Positions 14,377 through 21,985 of a DNA stretch of 35,873 nt are shown piece after piece. The stretch lies in the NCBI GenBank assembly GCA_030263555.1, contig SZPE01000047.1:1-35873 (forward strand), given 5' to 3'. The stretch comes from CFX2 sp014338005. GTDB lineage: Bacteria; Chloroflexota; Anaerolineae; Aggregatilineales; Phototrophicaceae. Made by a program: the position numbers and the translations under genes. How positions within the stretch are numbered: position 1 is the first letter of the stretch; each line of letters begins with the position of its first letter. The notes beneath the pieces were generated by a model, which was not told the origin of the DNA, did not search any database, and worked only from the letters and a program-made list of their open reading frames with translations.

Positions 14377-16776
14377 TCACCGCGAAAGCTGCTCCAACTG
14401 CGAACGCGCCTCGCGCTCGTCCGGGGCGTAATCCAGGATGGCGCGGTAAACGTTGGTGGCTTTTTCCGGCTCGCCGGCTTCGAGATAACCGCTGGCGATG
14501 GTATACCAGGGACTCATGGCTGCCCTGCCGGGGCCGATAAAACGCACTTCCGGCAGCAGGTCGAAAACCGCCGGGCGGCCATATAACACGGCGGCGAATT
14601 CCTGGCCGACCAGACGCGGCGGCAGGGCGTTGGCGCGCAGGCGGTGGGCTTCCTCTGGCGAAGCGGCCAACTCGGCACGGATGGCGTTGGGATATTCGGC
14701 ATATGTGCCGAGCAGCGCCGCGATGTCCAGGTCGCGCCGGGTAGCCTGCGGGTCGCTTTTCAGCGTCGCGCGCGCGCGGGAAGCATAATAATCGCCTTCG
14801 GTGCGCGCCAGTTCAATCGCCCTGGAAAAAGCGGCGGCAGCGGCGGGCGCGTCGTCCCGGTTTGCCAGGGCATCCTGTCCGGCTATCCACCATTCGGCGG
14901 CGGTTTGCGGGCCGGTGCTGACTAGTGTTTGAGCGCGGGCGGGGTCGTGGGCGGCTAAAACCCGATACTGCCAGTCGAGCCGCGCGCCGGCCAGGAACTG
15001 CTCCACCGCTTCCCGGCGCAGCGCCGTTTCCCACCAGAATTCGGACAGCGGCAGGCTGCCCTGCCATTTGAGCGCGATGGTATAGGCTTCGATGATCGCC
15101 TGAGGTGGGGCGGCAGATCGTGTTTCGGCCAGGGTGGCCCAGTGCAGCACAGCCGGGTTACGCTGGCTGATCTGCCGGGCGCGGTCAAGCGCTTCCAGCG
15201 CGCCGGAGTTGTCGCCCACGCGCAGCCGCAGCGCCGCCAGGTTTAACCAGCCGGTATCCCAGGTCGGCTCCAGCGCCAGCGCGTGCAGGTAAGCGGCCTG
15301 ATCGCCGGTGAGATAGTCGCGGTGCAGGGGGTAGAGCTTCAACGCCGGGTCAAGTTCGATGGCGGCCTGCACGTTTTCCAGGGCGGAAGCGCCGCCCGCC
15401 AGGCTGTCCTGATAAAGACTTTGGGCGCGATCCAGCGGGACGAACCAGACGCCGTACAGGACGATGATCACCAGCGCGGCGGCGGCCAGCGCCGGATGTG
15501 TATAACGGGGCGGTTCTTTCAGCACCTTGCTTTCCGGCAGCGGCGTGATGGCGTAGGCCGCCAGCAGCAGGCACAGCAGCACAATCGGCGTGATGGTGAA
15601 TACGTCCACCAGGCTGTGAACGCCCAGGCCGACCAGACCGGCCAGCGCCGCTTCCAGACGGATTTTGCGCCCGACCGAATCGCTTCGCCGCCAGTTCGCC
15701 AGCCAGGCGCGCAGAAAGGCCGCGCCAAGCCACAGGCTGACGACGATACCCGGCAGGCCGGTTTCGGCGGCGGTGTTCAGGTAGGCGTTGTGGGCGGAAG
15801 CGAGTTTATCCTGCACCAGCGCCGGGCTGCGGTAGGAGCGAAAGGCGCGTCCGAACAGGCCGGGGCCGACGCCCGTCAGCGGATAATCGCGGGTGATCTC
15901 AACCGCGCTGCGCCACATATCCAGGCGTCCGGCGTCACCCCATTCGCGGCCTGTTTCAGAGCGCAGCGAGATTATCAGGAACAGAAGGATGGCAGCCGCG
16001 CCGAAACCGCCCGCCGCGCCCAGCAGCAGCCGGGGGGACAGCCGCCGCGTGATGGCGGGCGTCTGAGACAGGCGAATAACGGCCAGCGTCCCGGCGGCAA
16101 CGGCCAGCGAGAGCAAACCGCCGCGCGAAAGCGTGAGCAGCAGCACGACCAGCACTGCCCCGGCTATGCCCCACAGGGCGGCGCGGTACTGGCGGCGCGC
16201 CGTCAGCGCCCAGGCCGCCGATAAAATAACCAGCGGCGCGACATACCCCGCCAGCAGCGTGCTGATGTTCATCGCCAGCGACAGGCGCGGAAGTTCCAGC
16301 GGCAGCCAGACGCCGGGGCCGATCACATCTATCCAGCCGGTCTGCGTGCCGGGGATGAAGCCGAGGCCGAAATACCACGACGCCAGTTCCACACCGCTGA
16401 GGAAAACCACCAGCGCCGCCAGCAAAAACTGCGTTTCCAGCACCAGGCGTTGATACCCGCGCCGGAACAGTTCCACCAGGGCGAAAAAAAACAGCACGTG
16501 CGTGGACTGAAACCACAGGTTTTCAAAGGCTGAACGGGGGTCTATGCTGGTCAGGGCGGTGAAAACCCACACCAGAACGGCGGCATACAGCGGCGGGTTA
16601 AGCGGTGTCTGCGGCAGTCCCTGGCGGCGGCGCAGGCGGCTCGCCAGCCACAAAAGCAGCAGCAGCGTCACCAGCGCGTGATGAAAAACCCGAATCGGGA
16701 ACACCAGCGTATAGTAGGTACTGCCGCCCAGGAAAACCAGATAAATCGCCAGGAGGATAAAAAATATTCGACGCAT
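14377..16776 (-). CDS. O-antigen ligase/Wzy-type polymerase with C-terminal TPR region
   Basis: The 799-residue protein has about a dozen membrane helices in residues 1-460. The Wzy_C/O-antigen-ligase signature is RLDMWRSAVEITRDYPLTG, followed by VGPGLFGRAF and SAHNAYLNTAAETGLPG in the large outer loop. From about residue 480 to the end come TPR-like helical repeats (for example WLNLAALRLRVGDNSGALE and EPEKATNVYRAILDYAPDE). Family members polymerise lipid-linked repeat units or attach glycan chains to an acceptor outside the membrane; the TPR part probably binds partner proteins. A TATAAT box lies 36 bp upstream. It is well placed to act with the region's glycosyltransferases and the GH-A hydrolase. 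Ligase and polymerase cannot be told apart from sequence alone. Confidence 0.88.
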   Translation of the reverse strand: MRRIFFILLAIYLVFLGGSTYYTLVFPIRVFHHALVTLLLLLWLASRLRRRQGLPQTPLNPPLYAAVLVWVFTALTSIDPRSAFENLWFQSTHVLFFFALVELFRRGYQRLVLETQFLLAALVVFLSGVELASWYFGLGFIPGTQTGWIDVIGPGVWLPLELPRLSLAMNISTLLAGYVAPLVILSAAWALTARRQYRAALWGIAGAVLVVLLLTLSRGGLLSLAVAAGTLAVIRLSQTPAITRRLSPRLLLGAAGGFGAAAILLFLIISLRSETGREWGDAGRLDMWRSAVEITRDYPLTGVGPGLFGRAFRSYRSPALVQDKLASAHNAYLNTAAETGLPGIVVSLWLGAAFLRAWLANWRRSDSVGRKIRLEAALAGLVGLGVHSLVDVFTITPIVLLCLLLAAYAITPLPESKVLKEPPRYTHPALAAAALVIIVLYGVWFVPLDRAQSLYQDSLAGGASALENVQAAIELDPALKLYPLHRDYLTGDQAAYLHALALEPTWDTGWLNLAALRLRVGDNSGALEALDRARQISQRNPAVLHWATLAETRSAAPPQAIIEAYTIALKWQGSLPLSEFWWETALRREAVEQFLAGARLDWQYRVLAAHDPARAQTLVSTGPQTAAEWWIAGQDALANRDDAPAAAAAFSRAIELARTEGDYYASRARATLKSDPQATRRDLDIAALLGTYAEYPNAIRAELAASPEEAHRLRANALPPRLVGQEFAAVLYGRPAVFDLLPEVRFIGPGRAAMSPWYTIASGYLEAGEPEKATNVYRAILDYAPDEREARSQLEQLSR

Positions 16777-16812
16777 AGGCCGCCCGCCAACGTAAAAAGC
16801 CGCACGTTCCCG

Positions 16813-16818
16813 ATTATA
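16813..16818 (-). promoter_or_regulatory. -10 box (TATAAT) of the Wzy/ligase gene
   Basis: A perfect TATAAT on the minus strand would give a leader of about 30 nt before ATG 16776. No good -35 box is present at the right distance. Confidence 0.4.
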
Positions 16819-16860
16819 ACCCGGCAGCGCGCGGCTGGTGGCTAAAGGCTGAAATGCAGA

Positions 16861-17862
16861 TTACGGCAGCGCGCCGGTTTCGCGCAGCAGGTCAAGCGTG
16901 GTTTGCAGGTCTTCGAGCCGGCTCAGGTCAATTTCCGGCGCTTCGATCTGGTCAAGCGGTCTGAGATCAGGATGTGTCGCCACGCCGGCGATGAGCGGGT
17001 ATTCGTAGGTTTCGTCGGCAAAATACGCCTGCGCCTGCCTGCTCAGCAGGTACAGAATCAACCGCTGCGCCAGGCCGGGCTGGTCGCTGCTGCTGACGAC
17101 ACCCGCGCCGGCCACGTTAATGAGCGAACCGGCATCGCCACCGGGGAAAAAGTGCAGGGCGGCGGGGGCATCCGGCGTTTGTTCCAGGAAGCCGAACAGG
17201 TAGTAGTGGTTGACCAGGCCGGCGGCGATTTCGCCGTTGATGACGGCCTGGACGACGGGCATATTGCCCTCGAATGTCACCACGCCGTTGGCGATCATGC
17301 CTTCTAACCACCGGCGGGTGGTATCTTCGCCCAGCAGCAGGCGCATGGCCGTGACGTTGGCCTGGAATGAGGCATTGGTGGGCGCCCAACCCACGCGCCC
17401 CTGCCACTGCGGCTGCGTCAGATCGAGGATCGAAGCGGGCAGTTCGGCTTCTGAAACCAGGCTGGTGTTATAAACCAACACCCGCGCCCGGCCTGAGAGG
17501 CCGATCCACCGGCCATCCTCTGCCGCAAAACGCGCCGGAACGCGCTCCAGGATGTCCGCCGGAAGTGGGCTGAGGCGGTCGGCAGCGGCCAGCGCCCCCA
17601 GCGCGCCGGCGTCCTGGGCGATGAACACATCCGCCGGGCTGTTGTCGCCTTCTTCCAGGATGGTCGCGGCCATCTCGGCAGTGCCGCCGTAGCGCACTTC
17701 GACTGCTACGCCGGTTGCTTCGGTGAACTGTTGCAGAATCGGGCCGATCAGCCCCTCACTGCGACCGGAATAAACGACCAGAGTTTCGGCCTGGGCGGAA
17801 ACCGGAACGGCTGCCAGCAGCGCCAGCAGGAGCAGGAAAAACGGCCACTTGGTTTTGAACAT
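16861..17862 (-). CDS. Iron(III)-type ABC transporter substrate-binding protein
   Basis: The 333-residue protein has a clear signal peptide, MFKTKWPFF then LLLLALLAAVPVSAQA (about residues 10-25). The mature part begins ETLVVYSGRSEGLIGPIL and continues with YGGTAEMAATILEEG and PADVFIAQDAGALGAL, the pattern of FbpA/FutA-like type II binding proteins. Such proteins carry ferric iron or similar ions to a permease, but no permease or ATPase gene adjoins, so the transporter must be elsewhere or the protein may serve another role. A purine-rich GGATGG lies upstream of ATG 17862. It is divergent from the envelope operon at 18132. Confidence 0.87.
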   Translation of the reverse strand: MFKTKWPFFLLLLALLAAVPVSAQAETLVVYSGRSEGLIGPILQQFTEATGVAVEVRYGGTAEMAATILEEGDNSPADVFIAQDAGALGALAAADRLSPLPADILERVPARFAAEDGRWIGLSGRARVLVYNTSLVSEAELPASILDLTQPQWQGRVGWAPTNASFQANVTAMRLLLGEDTTRRWLEGMIANGVVTFEGNMPVVQAVINGEIAAGLVNHYYLFGFLEQTPDAPAALHFFPGGDAGSLINVAGAGVVSSSDQPGLAQRLILYLLSRQAQAYFADETYEYPLIAGVATHPDLRPLDQIEAPEIDLSRLEDLQTTLDLLRETGALP

Positions 17863-17895
17863 GGGTTACACCATCCTTCTGACTAAAAGTGAACG

Positions 17896-18048
17896 ATGAA
17901 ACGCGAACGCTCTCCATTGTGGGGCAAAGACCGGGCCGGTTTCTACGTTCGCGCTCAAGTTTGCCGTTTGCCGGCATCAGGGATGAAGGTTAAACCGGAA
18001 CAAGTTAAAAATCTGATGCGCCGTTACCGGCCAAACACTGCGGGTTAA
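17896..18048 (+). CDS. Possible 50-residue basic small protein
   Basis: An open frame from ATG 17896 to TAA 18046-18048 encodes 50 residues rich in Arg and Lys, ending KPEQVKNLMRRYRPNTAG. Only a weak AGTGA precedes the start, and no family was recognised. It fills most of the gap between the iron-type binding protein and the envelope operon. It contains an 8-bp inverted repeat (CGCGAACG at 17902-17909 and CGTTCGCG at 17946-17953), which might instead be a regulatory or RNA element. The frame could be chance. Low confidence. Confidence 0.25.
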   Translation: MKRERSPLWGKDRAGFYVRAQVCRLPASGMKVKPEQVKNLMRRYRPNTAG

Positions 18049-18092
18049 GTCGGTTGTGTAACGGGGGGATACCATCATTTTGCATCGGGGCG

Positions 18093-18098
18093 TATAAT
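18093..18098 (+). promoter_or_regulatory. -10 box (TATAAT) of the envelope operon
   Basis: A perfect TATAAT lies 33 bp before ATG 18132, placing the transcript start near 18105. No strong -35 hexamer is seen 16-18 bp upstream, so an activator may be needed. Confidence 0.45.
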
Positions 18099-18131
18099 AG
18101 ACATTTTGTGAGGGTTAAAAGTGAGTGCGCG

Positions 18132-18833
18132 ATGCGGATTTTGTTGGTTTTATCAGGCGCAGTGCTGCTGGCCTTAAGCGCCTGCCAGGCGCTCCAGGCC
18201 GTTCAGGGGCCGGACACGGAGGCGACGCTGCTGGCGGAAGGCGCGGCTTATGTCGCCGAGGCGACCGCTATCGCCGCCACCGCGCTGTCCGATCAGGCGA
18301 TTGTGGAAGCGACGGTGGCCGCCGCCGGCACGCAGGCCGCCGAACTGGGCAGCATCAACCAGCAGCTTTTGGCGACCGCGCGCGCGGCCATCCCACCGAC
18401 GCCGCCGCGCGTAGTGGGCAGCGCGCCGCAGGTGGAAGGCCAGATCGCGCCGGAAAACATGGATGCTGTGATGGAGGGCGGCCTGTCGTCCTCCGGTTTT
18501 ATGAACACCGGCGTATCTGCCAGCGTGCGCCAATCGGACGGCTGTGCGGACGGCTTGCAGACGCAGTTTACGTCCGGCACAGCGCGCATTTATGCTACAA
18601 CGCGCGCCGCGAGCATCCGCGCGGGTACGGTGATGAGCGTCGAGTGGCGGCGGAATGGGGAACTGGTTTTTTCGGATAACTGGACGGTGCAGCGCGATGC
18701 CACCAACTTCTGCCTGTGGTATTTCATCACGCCGGAGGACGTGCCGTTCCAACCCGGACAGTGGTCGGTGCGGCTGTTCGCCAACGGCGCAGCCATCGAG
18801 CCGGAAGCGGCTTTTGTCATTACCGAAGGGTAG
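18132..18833 (+). CDS. Lipoprotein of unknown function
   Basis: ATG 18132 gives 233 residues beginning MRILLVLSGAVLLALSAC, a signal with lipobox LSAC and lipidation at C18. Frames upstream of this ATG add only an unlikely polar leader. Residues 20-110 are Ala/Thr-rich and helical. The C-terminal half (about 120-233) contains two Cys and a beta-rich pattern (MSVEWRRNGELVFSDNW, then QWSVRLFANG), suggesting an Ig-like domain, with no known family recognised. It is the first gene of an operon with an SH3-stalk protein and an M23 peptidase, so an envelope role is likely. Confidence 0.75.
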   Translation: MRILLVLSGAVLLALSACQALQAVQGPDTEATLLAEGAAYVAEATAIAATALSDQAIVEATVAAAGTQAAELGSINQQLLATARAAIPPTPPRVVGSAPQVEGQIAPENMDAVMEGGLSSSGFMNTGVSASVRQSDGCADGLQTQFTSGTARIYATTRAASIRAGTVMSVEWRRNGELVFSDNWTVQRDATNFCLWYFITPEDVPFQPGQWSVRLFANGAAIEPEAAFVITEG

Positions 18834-18877
18834 TTGGCAGGAACAGATCACCGTGTTAGTATCTTGCGGCGATTGTT

Positions 18878-18883
18878 GAGGTG
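18878..18883 (+). promoter_or_regulatory. Shine-Dalgarno GAGGTG before a TTG start
   Basis: GAGGTG ends 4 bp before TTG 18888, which opens a normal Lys/Arg-then-hydrophobic signal peptide. The longer frame from TTG 18834 has no such site. Confidence 0.6.
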
Positions 18884-18887
18884 CCGG

Positions 18888-20807
18888 TTGAAACGACGTA
18901 TCCTGCTTTTGTTTATCGGGTGTCTGGTCGCAGGTTCGGGGGTTTTGGGGGTTCGCGCCCAGGCTGTCCCGACGCTGACGCCTACACCCACGCCGCCGGC
19001 CAGCGAGATTATCGCCGAAGATGTTATTGTGCGCGGCGGCCCTGGGCGGGATTACCCGCGCATTGGGCAGCTGACGGCGGGCAGATACGTATTTCCGGTC
19101 AGCCGTAACGAAGCCGGCGATTGGGTGATGATCCGCTACTACCGGGGTTTTGGCTGGGTGCAGCGCGATCTGGCCTTCTGGGTAGAGGATATTGACGCAC
19201 TGCCGGTCATCGGCGAGCGCGACCTGACGCCTTCCCCGATACCGGGAACCGACACCCCCACGCCGTTTTTTCTGACCTCCACGCCGACCGGCAACTGGGT
19301 CTGGACAGACGCCCGCAGTCTTTACGTCCGGGCGGGGCCAGGACGCTTGTATCTGCGGTTGGGCGATATTTTCCCCGGTGACCAAGTTGAGCCAGTAGCG
19401 CGCAGCGCCGATGCCACTTGGATTCTGATTCGTTTTGCGGACGGCTTCGGGTGGATTGTGCGCGATGCCGTGCGCTGGGCAGAAAACGTGGACGAACTGC
19501 CGGTGGTATCGCCGGATAACCTGACACCGACGGCCACCTTTACGGCCAGTTTTACGCCGACGGCCACTTCAACCGCCACCCTGACCGACACGCCGACGCT
19601 GACAGAAACGCCGCGCCCAAGCGACACGCCCGAACCGACGGCGACCGACACGCCGACTCCGACAGAAACGCCGCGCCCAAGCGACACGCCGACTCCGACG
19701 GAAACGCCAACGCTGACAGAAACGCCGCGCCCAAGCGACACGCCGACGCTGACGGAAACGCCGCGCCCAAGCGACACGCCGACGCTGACGGAAACGCCGC
19801 GCCCAAGCGACACGCCCGAACCGACGGCGACCGACACGCCGACTCCGACAGAAACGCCAGCGCTGACAGAAACGCCGACGCTGACAGAAATGCCGCGCCC
19901 AAGCGACACGTCCGAACCGACGGCGACCGATACATCAACGGCCACCCTGACCGACACGCCGACTCCGACGGAAACGCCGCGCCCAAGCGACACGCCCGAA
20001 CCGACGGCGACCGATACGCCAACATCTCGCCCGGTTGAAACACAGATAGAGCCGGTGATTCTGCCCGGCGTGACGCTCACCGACATGCCCGCGCCGAGCG
20101 ATACGCCGAGGGCGACTTTGACGGACACGCCGACGGCCACCCCGGCTCCTACTCTGACCAATACACCGCGCCCAAGCGATACGCCGATGGCGACTTCGAC
20201 CGATACCCCCGTACCAACGTTGACCACTGCGCCGACTCACACGCTGCGCCCAAGTGATACACCTGTACCAACGGCAACCGACACGCCTGCGCCGAGCGAT
20301 ACACCCACGCCGACCGTTGCTGCCCCGGTAGTTCTGCCGACAGAGGGTGCGCCGCCGCAGACGGTCACGCCGCCGGGTGAGGGCGGCGGCCTGCCGCTGG
20401 AAGCAGTGGTTGGCGGCGCGGGGCTGCTGCTGGTGCTGGCGTATGCCGGATTGTACTGGCTGGGACTGCGCGATCTGGAGCGTTATGCGGGCGGTTTTGT
20501 GGTCAGCCGGTGTCCGGTATGCGGGCGTGGCGATTTAACCGTCGAAACACGCCCAGAACGGTTTTTAGGCATCCCGCGCGGGCGGCGAATCGTGCGCTGT
20601 ACAGAATGCCGCTCAGTGCTGCGCGAGGTCGGCAGCCGGCGCTGGCGCTACGCTGTTGACCCGATTGAAAACCCGGCGCTGTACCGGCAGTTTAACGGGC
20701 GCGAAATTGACGAGGAAACGCTGGCGGGGCTGGCGAAATCCGCCGCATCTGCCGCGCCGCCGCGCCCGACCACGCCGCCGGTATTTTTCGAGGATGATGA
20801 CCTGTAA
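18888..20807 (+). CDS. Secreted SH3-domain/Thr-Pro-stalk membrane protein with cytoplasmic zinc ribbon
   Basis: The 639-residue protein starts at TTG 18888 with signal peptide MKRRILLLFIGCLVAG and a likely cut after AQA (about 25). Two bacterial SH3 domains follow at about residues 45-100 and 143-198 (VRGGPGRDYPRIGQL, later VRAGPGRLYLRLGD), each with a GFGWV/I motif. Residues 205-500 are a Thr/Pro stalk built from 12-residue repeats. A membrane helix at about 502-525 precedes a zinc-ribbon-like pair, C542/C545 and C571/C574. The Asp/Pro-rich tail ends EDDDL. The outside part should bind peptidoglycan or glycans, and the CxxC pair lies on the other face of the membrane. The gene is followed 3 bp later by an M23 peptidase. 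The exact function is unknown. Confidence 0.85.
   Translation: MKRRILLLFIGCLVAGSGVLGVRAQAVPTLTPTPTPPASEIIAEDVIVRGGPGRDYPRIGQLTAGRYVFPVSRNEAGDWVMIRYYRGFGWVQRDLAFWVEDIDALPVIGERDLTPSPIPGTDTPTPFFLTSTPTGNWVWTDARSLYVRAGPGRLYLRLGDIFPGDQVEPVARSADATWILIRFADGFGWIVRDAVRWAENVDELPVVSPDNLTPTATFTASFTPTATSTATLTDTPTLTETPRPSDTPEPTATDTPTPTETPRPSDTPTPTETPTLTETPRPSDTPTLTETPRPSDTPTLTETPRPSDTPEPTATDTPTPTETPALTETPTLTEMPRPSDTSEPTATDTSTATLTDTPTPTETPRPSDTPEPTATDTPTSRPVETQIEPVILPGVTLTDMPAPSDTPRATLTDTPTATPAPTLTNTPRPSDTPMATSTDTPVPTLTTAPTHTLRPSDTPVPTATDTPAPSDTPTPTVAAPVVLPTEGAPPQTVTPPGEGGGLPLEAVVGGAGLLLVLAYAGLYWLGLRDLERYAGGFVVSRCPVCGRGDLTVETRPERFLGIPRGRRIVRCTECRSVLREVGSRRWRYAVDPIENPALYRQFNGREIDEETLAGLAKSAASAAPPRPTTPPVFFEDDDL
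19573..20028 (+). repeat. In-frame tandem repeat coding the Thr-Pro stalk
   Basis: The 12-codon (36-bp) unit TLTETPRPSDTP is repeated, in places nearly identical at the DNA level (three consecutive copies near 19701-19814). Shorter EPTATDTP and TPTETP units are interspersed. PRPSDT occurs eight times across the whole stalk. Confidence 0.85.
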
Positions 20808-20810
20808 TTC

Positions 20811-21944
20811 ATGATGAAACGATCAGGAAAACTGCTGCTCGTGCTGTTTATGGCTGCCTGCGCGCCGAAACCGCAGGCAACCCCGTTTGCGGCGACCGTG
20901 CCGCCCTCCAACCAGATCGTCGCCGATAACCCGGTGGTGACGGTCGTGCCGACGGCCAACCCGCTTCCCAGCCTGACGCCATCGCTGCCGCCGACGGCTA
21001 CGTTTACGCCCAGCCCGACGCCGACCTTGACGCTAACACCGACGGTTACACCCACGCCGACAATCACGCTGACGCCCGCGCCGACGCTGACGTTCACGCC
21101 GATTGCTTCGGCCACGCCGACTAACCCGGAAGACGACCCGAACAATACACCCGTGCCGACCTGGACGGCTCCGCCGCCTGACCCGGCTTCGCAGATCGCC
21201 GATCATTATCGCCTGCGGCGGCCTATCGCCGACGGTGGGGCAAACTGGGCTGCCCGCACCTATCCCTATGGGAATACTTCTGGCGGGCGGCTTCAGGTGC
21301 ATCTGGGTGTGGATATGGAAAACCCGCGCGGCACGCCGATTCTGGCGGCCGGCGATGGCGCAGTGGTTTACGCCGGTGATGATAATGTGGCACGTTTCGG
21401 GCCGTCGAACACGTATTACGGCAATCTGGTGGTCATCCAGCACGCTTTCCAGTCGCCGGAAGGTCAGCCGGTTTTTACGCTCTACGGCCATATGCAGCGG
21501 GTGGACGTGCAAACCGGGCAGATGGTCAAACAGGGCGACCAGATCGGCAGCGTGGGCGATAGCGGCGTGGCTTTTGGGCCGCACCTGCATTTTGAAGTGC
21601 GCGTGGGCGATGCCAACGATTACCGCTCCACGCGCAACCCCGAACTGTGGATTTATCCGTATCCGGGGTATGGCACGCTGGCCGGGGTGGTCACGGACGC
21701 CGCCGGCGCGCGCCTGTACGACGTGACGCTCCAGGTCAAATCCACCGACATCAGCCGTTATGCATTTTCGTATGCCGATAACACGGTCAACCCGGATTCA
21801 ACCTTTGGCGAAAACTTCGTCCTGGGCGACCTGCCGGCCAATTATTACGAGGTGACGGTCAGCGAAAACGGGCGGCTGCGTTTCCAGCAGATCATTTATA
21901 TTTATCCCAACCGCACCACCTGGCTGGATGTGAAACTGAAATAG
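20811..21944 (+). CDS. M23-family lipoprotein peptidase with Thr-Pro linker
   Basis: The 377-residue protein begins MMKRSGKLLLVLFMAAC, with lipidation likely at C17. A Thr-Pro linker spans about residues 50-125. The M23 (LytM-type) zinc peptidase domain spans about 155-275 and keeps all metal ligands: H164 and D168 in HLGVD, and H258/H260 in GPHLHFE. H227 in LYGHMQ is the usual extra active-site His. A C-terminal beta domain (about 285-377, TLAGVVTDAAGARLYDVTL) resembles carboxypeptidase-regulatory-like modules. It should cut peptide cross-links in peptidoglycan. Its start is 3 bp after the SH3-stalk gene, so the two are coupled. The call is firm for the domain. Confidence 0.93.
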   Translation: MMKRSGKLLLVLFMAACAPKPQATPFAATVPPSNQIVADNPVVTVVPTANPLPSLTPSLPPTATFTPSPTPTLTLTPTVTPTPTITLTPAPTLTFTPIASATPTNPEDDPNNTPVPTWTAPPPDPASQIADHYRLRRPIADGGANWAARTYPYGNTSGGRLQVHLGVDMENPRGTPILAAGDGAVVYAGDDNVARFGPSNTYYGNLVVIQHAFQSPEGQPVFTLYGHMQRVDVQTGQMVKQGDQIGSVGDSGVAFGPHLHFEVRVGDANDYRSTRNPELWIYPYPGYGTLAGVVTDAAGARLYDVTLQVKSTDISRYAFSYADNTVNPDSTFGENFVLGDLPANYYEVTVSENGRLRFQQIIYIYPNRTTWLDVKLK

Positions 21945-21969
21945 GGACGAGGCCGGCGGCCCCGTCCCT
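21943..21969. terminator. Strong hairpin between convergent genes
   Basis: Arms AGGGACGAGGCC (21943-21954) and GGCCCCGTCCCT (21958-21969) pair at 11 of 12 positions around a 3-base loop. It has no T-run on the plus side and only a weak T-rich tract on the minus side. It probably serves as a two-way transcription end. Confidence 0.6.
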
Positions 21970-21985
21970 GTTGGCTGCGGCGCGG

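Noticed and set aside
18174..19385. 403-codon minus-strand open frame
   Set aside because: Runs antisense to the lipoprotein and the SH3 domains. No start site or recognisable family.
19573..20028. Regular direct repeats considered as a CRISPR array
   Set aside because: Repeats are in frame, contiguous and coding, with no unique spacers and no cas genes.
19322..20227. Long minus-strand open frame coding Val/Gly/Ser repeats
   Set aside because: It is the antisense reading of the Thr-Pro stalk repeat. The plus-strand frame has a signal peptide, SH3 domains and a ribosome site, and the minus frame has none.
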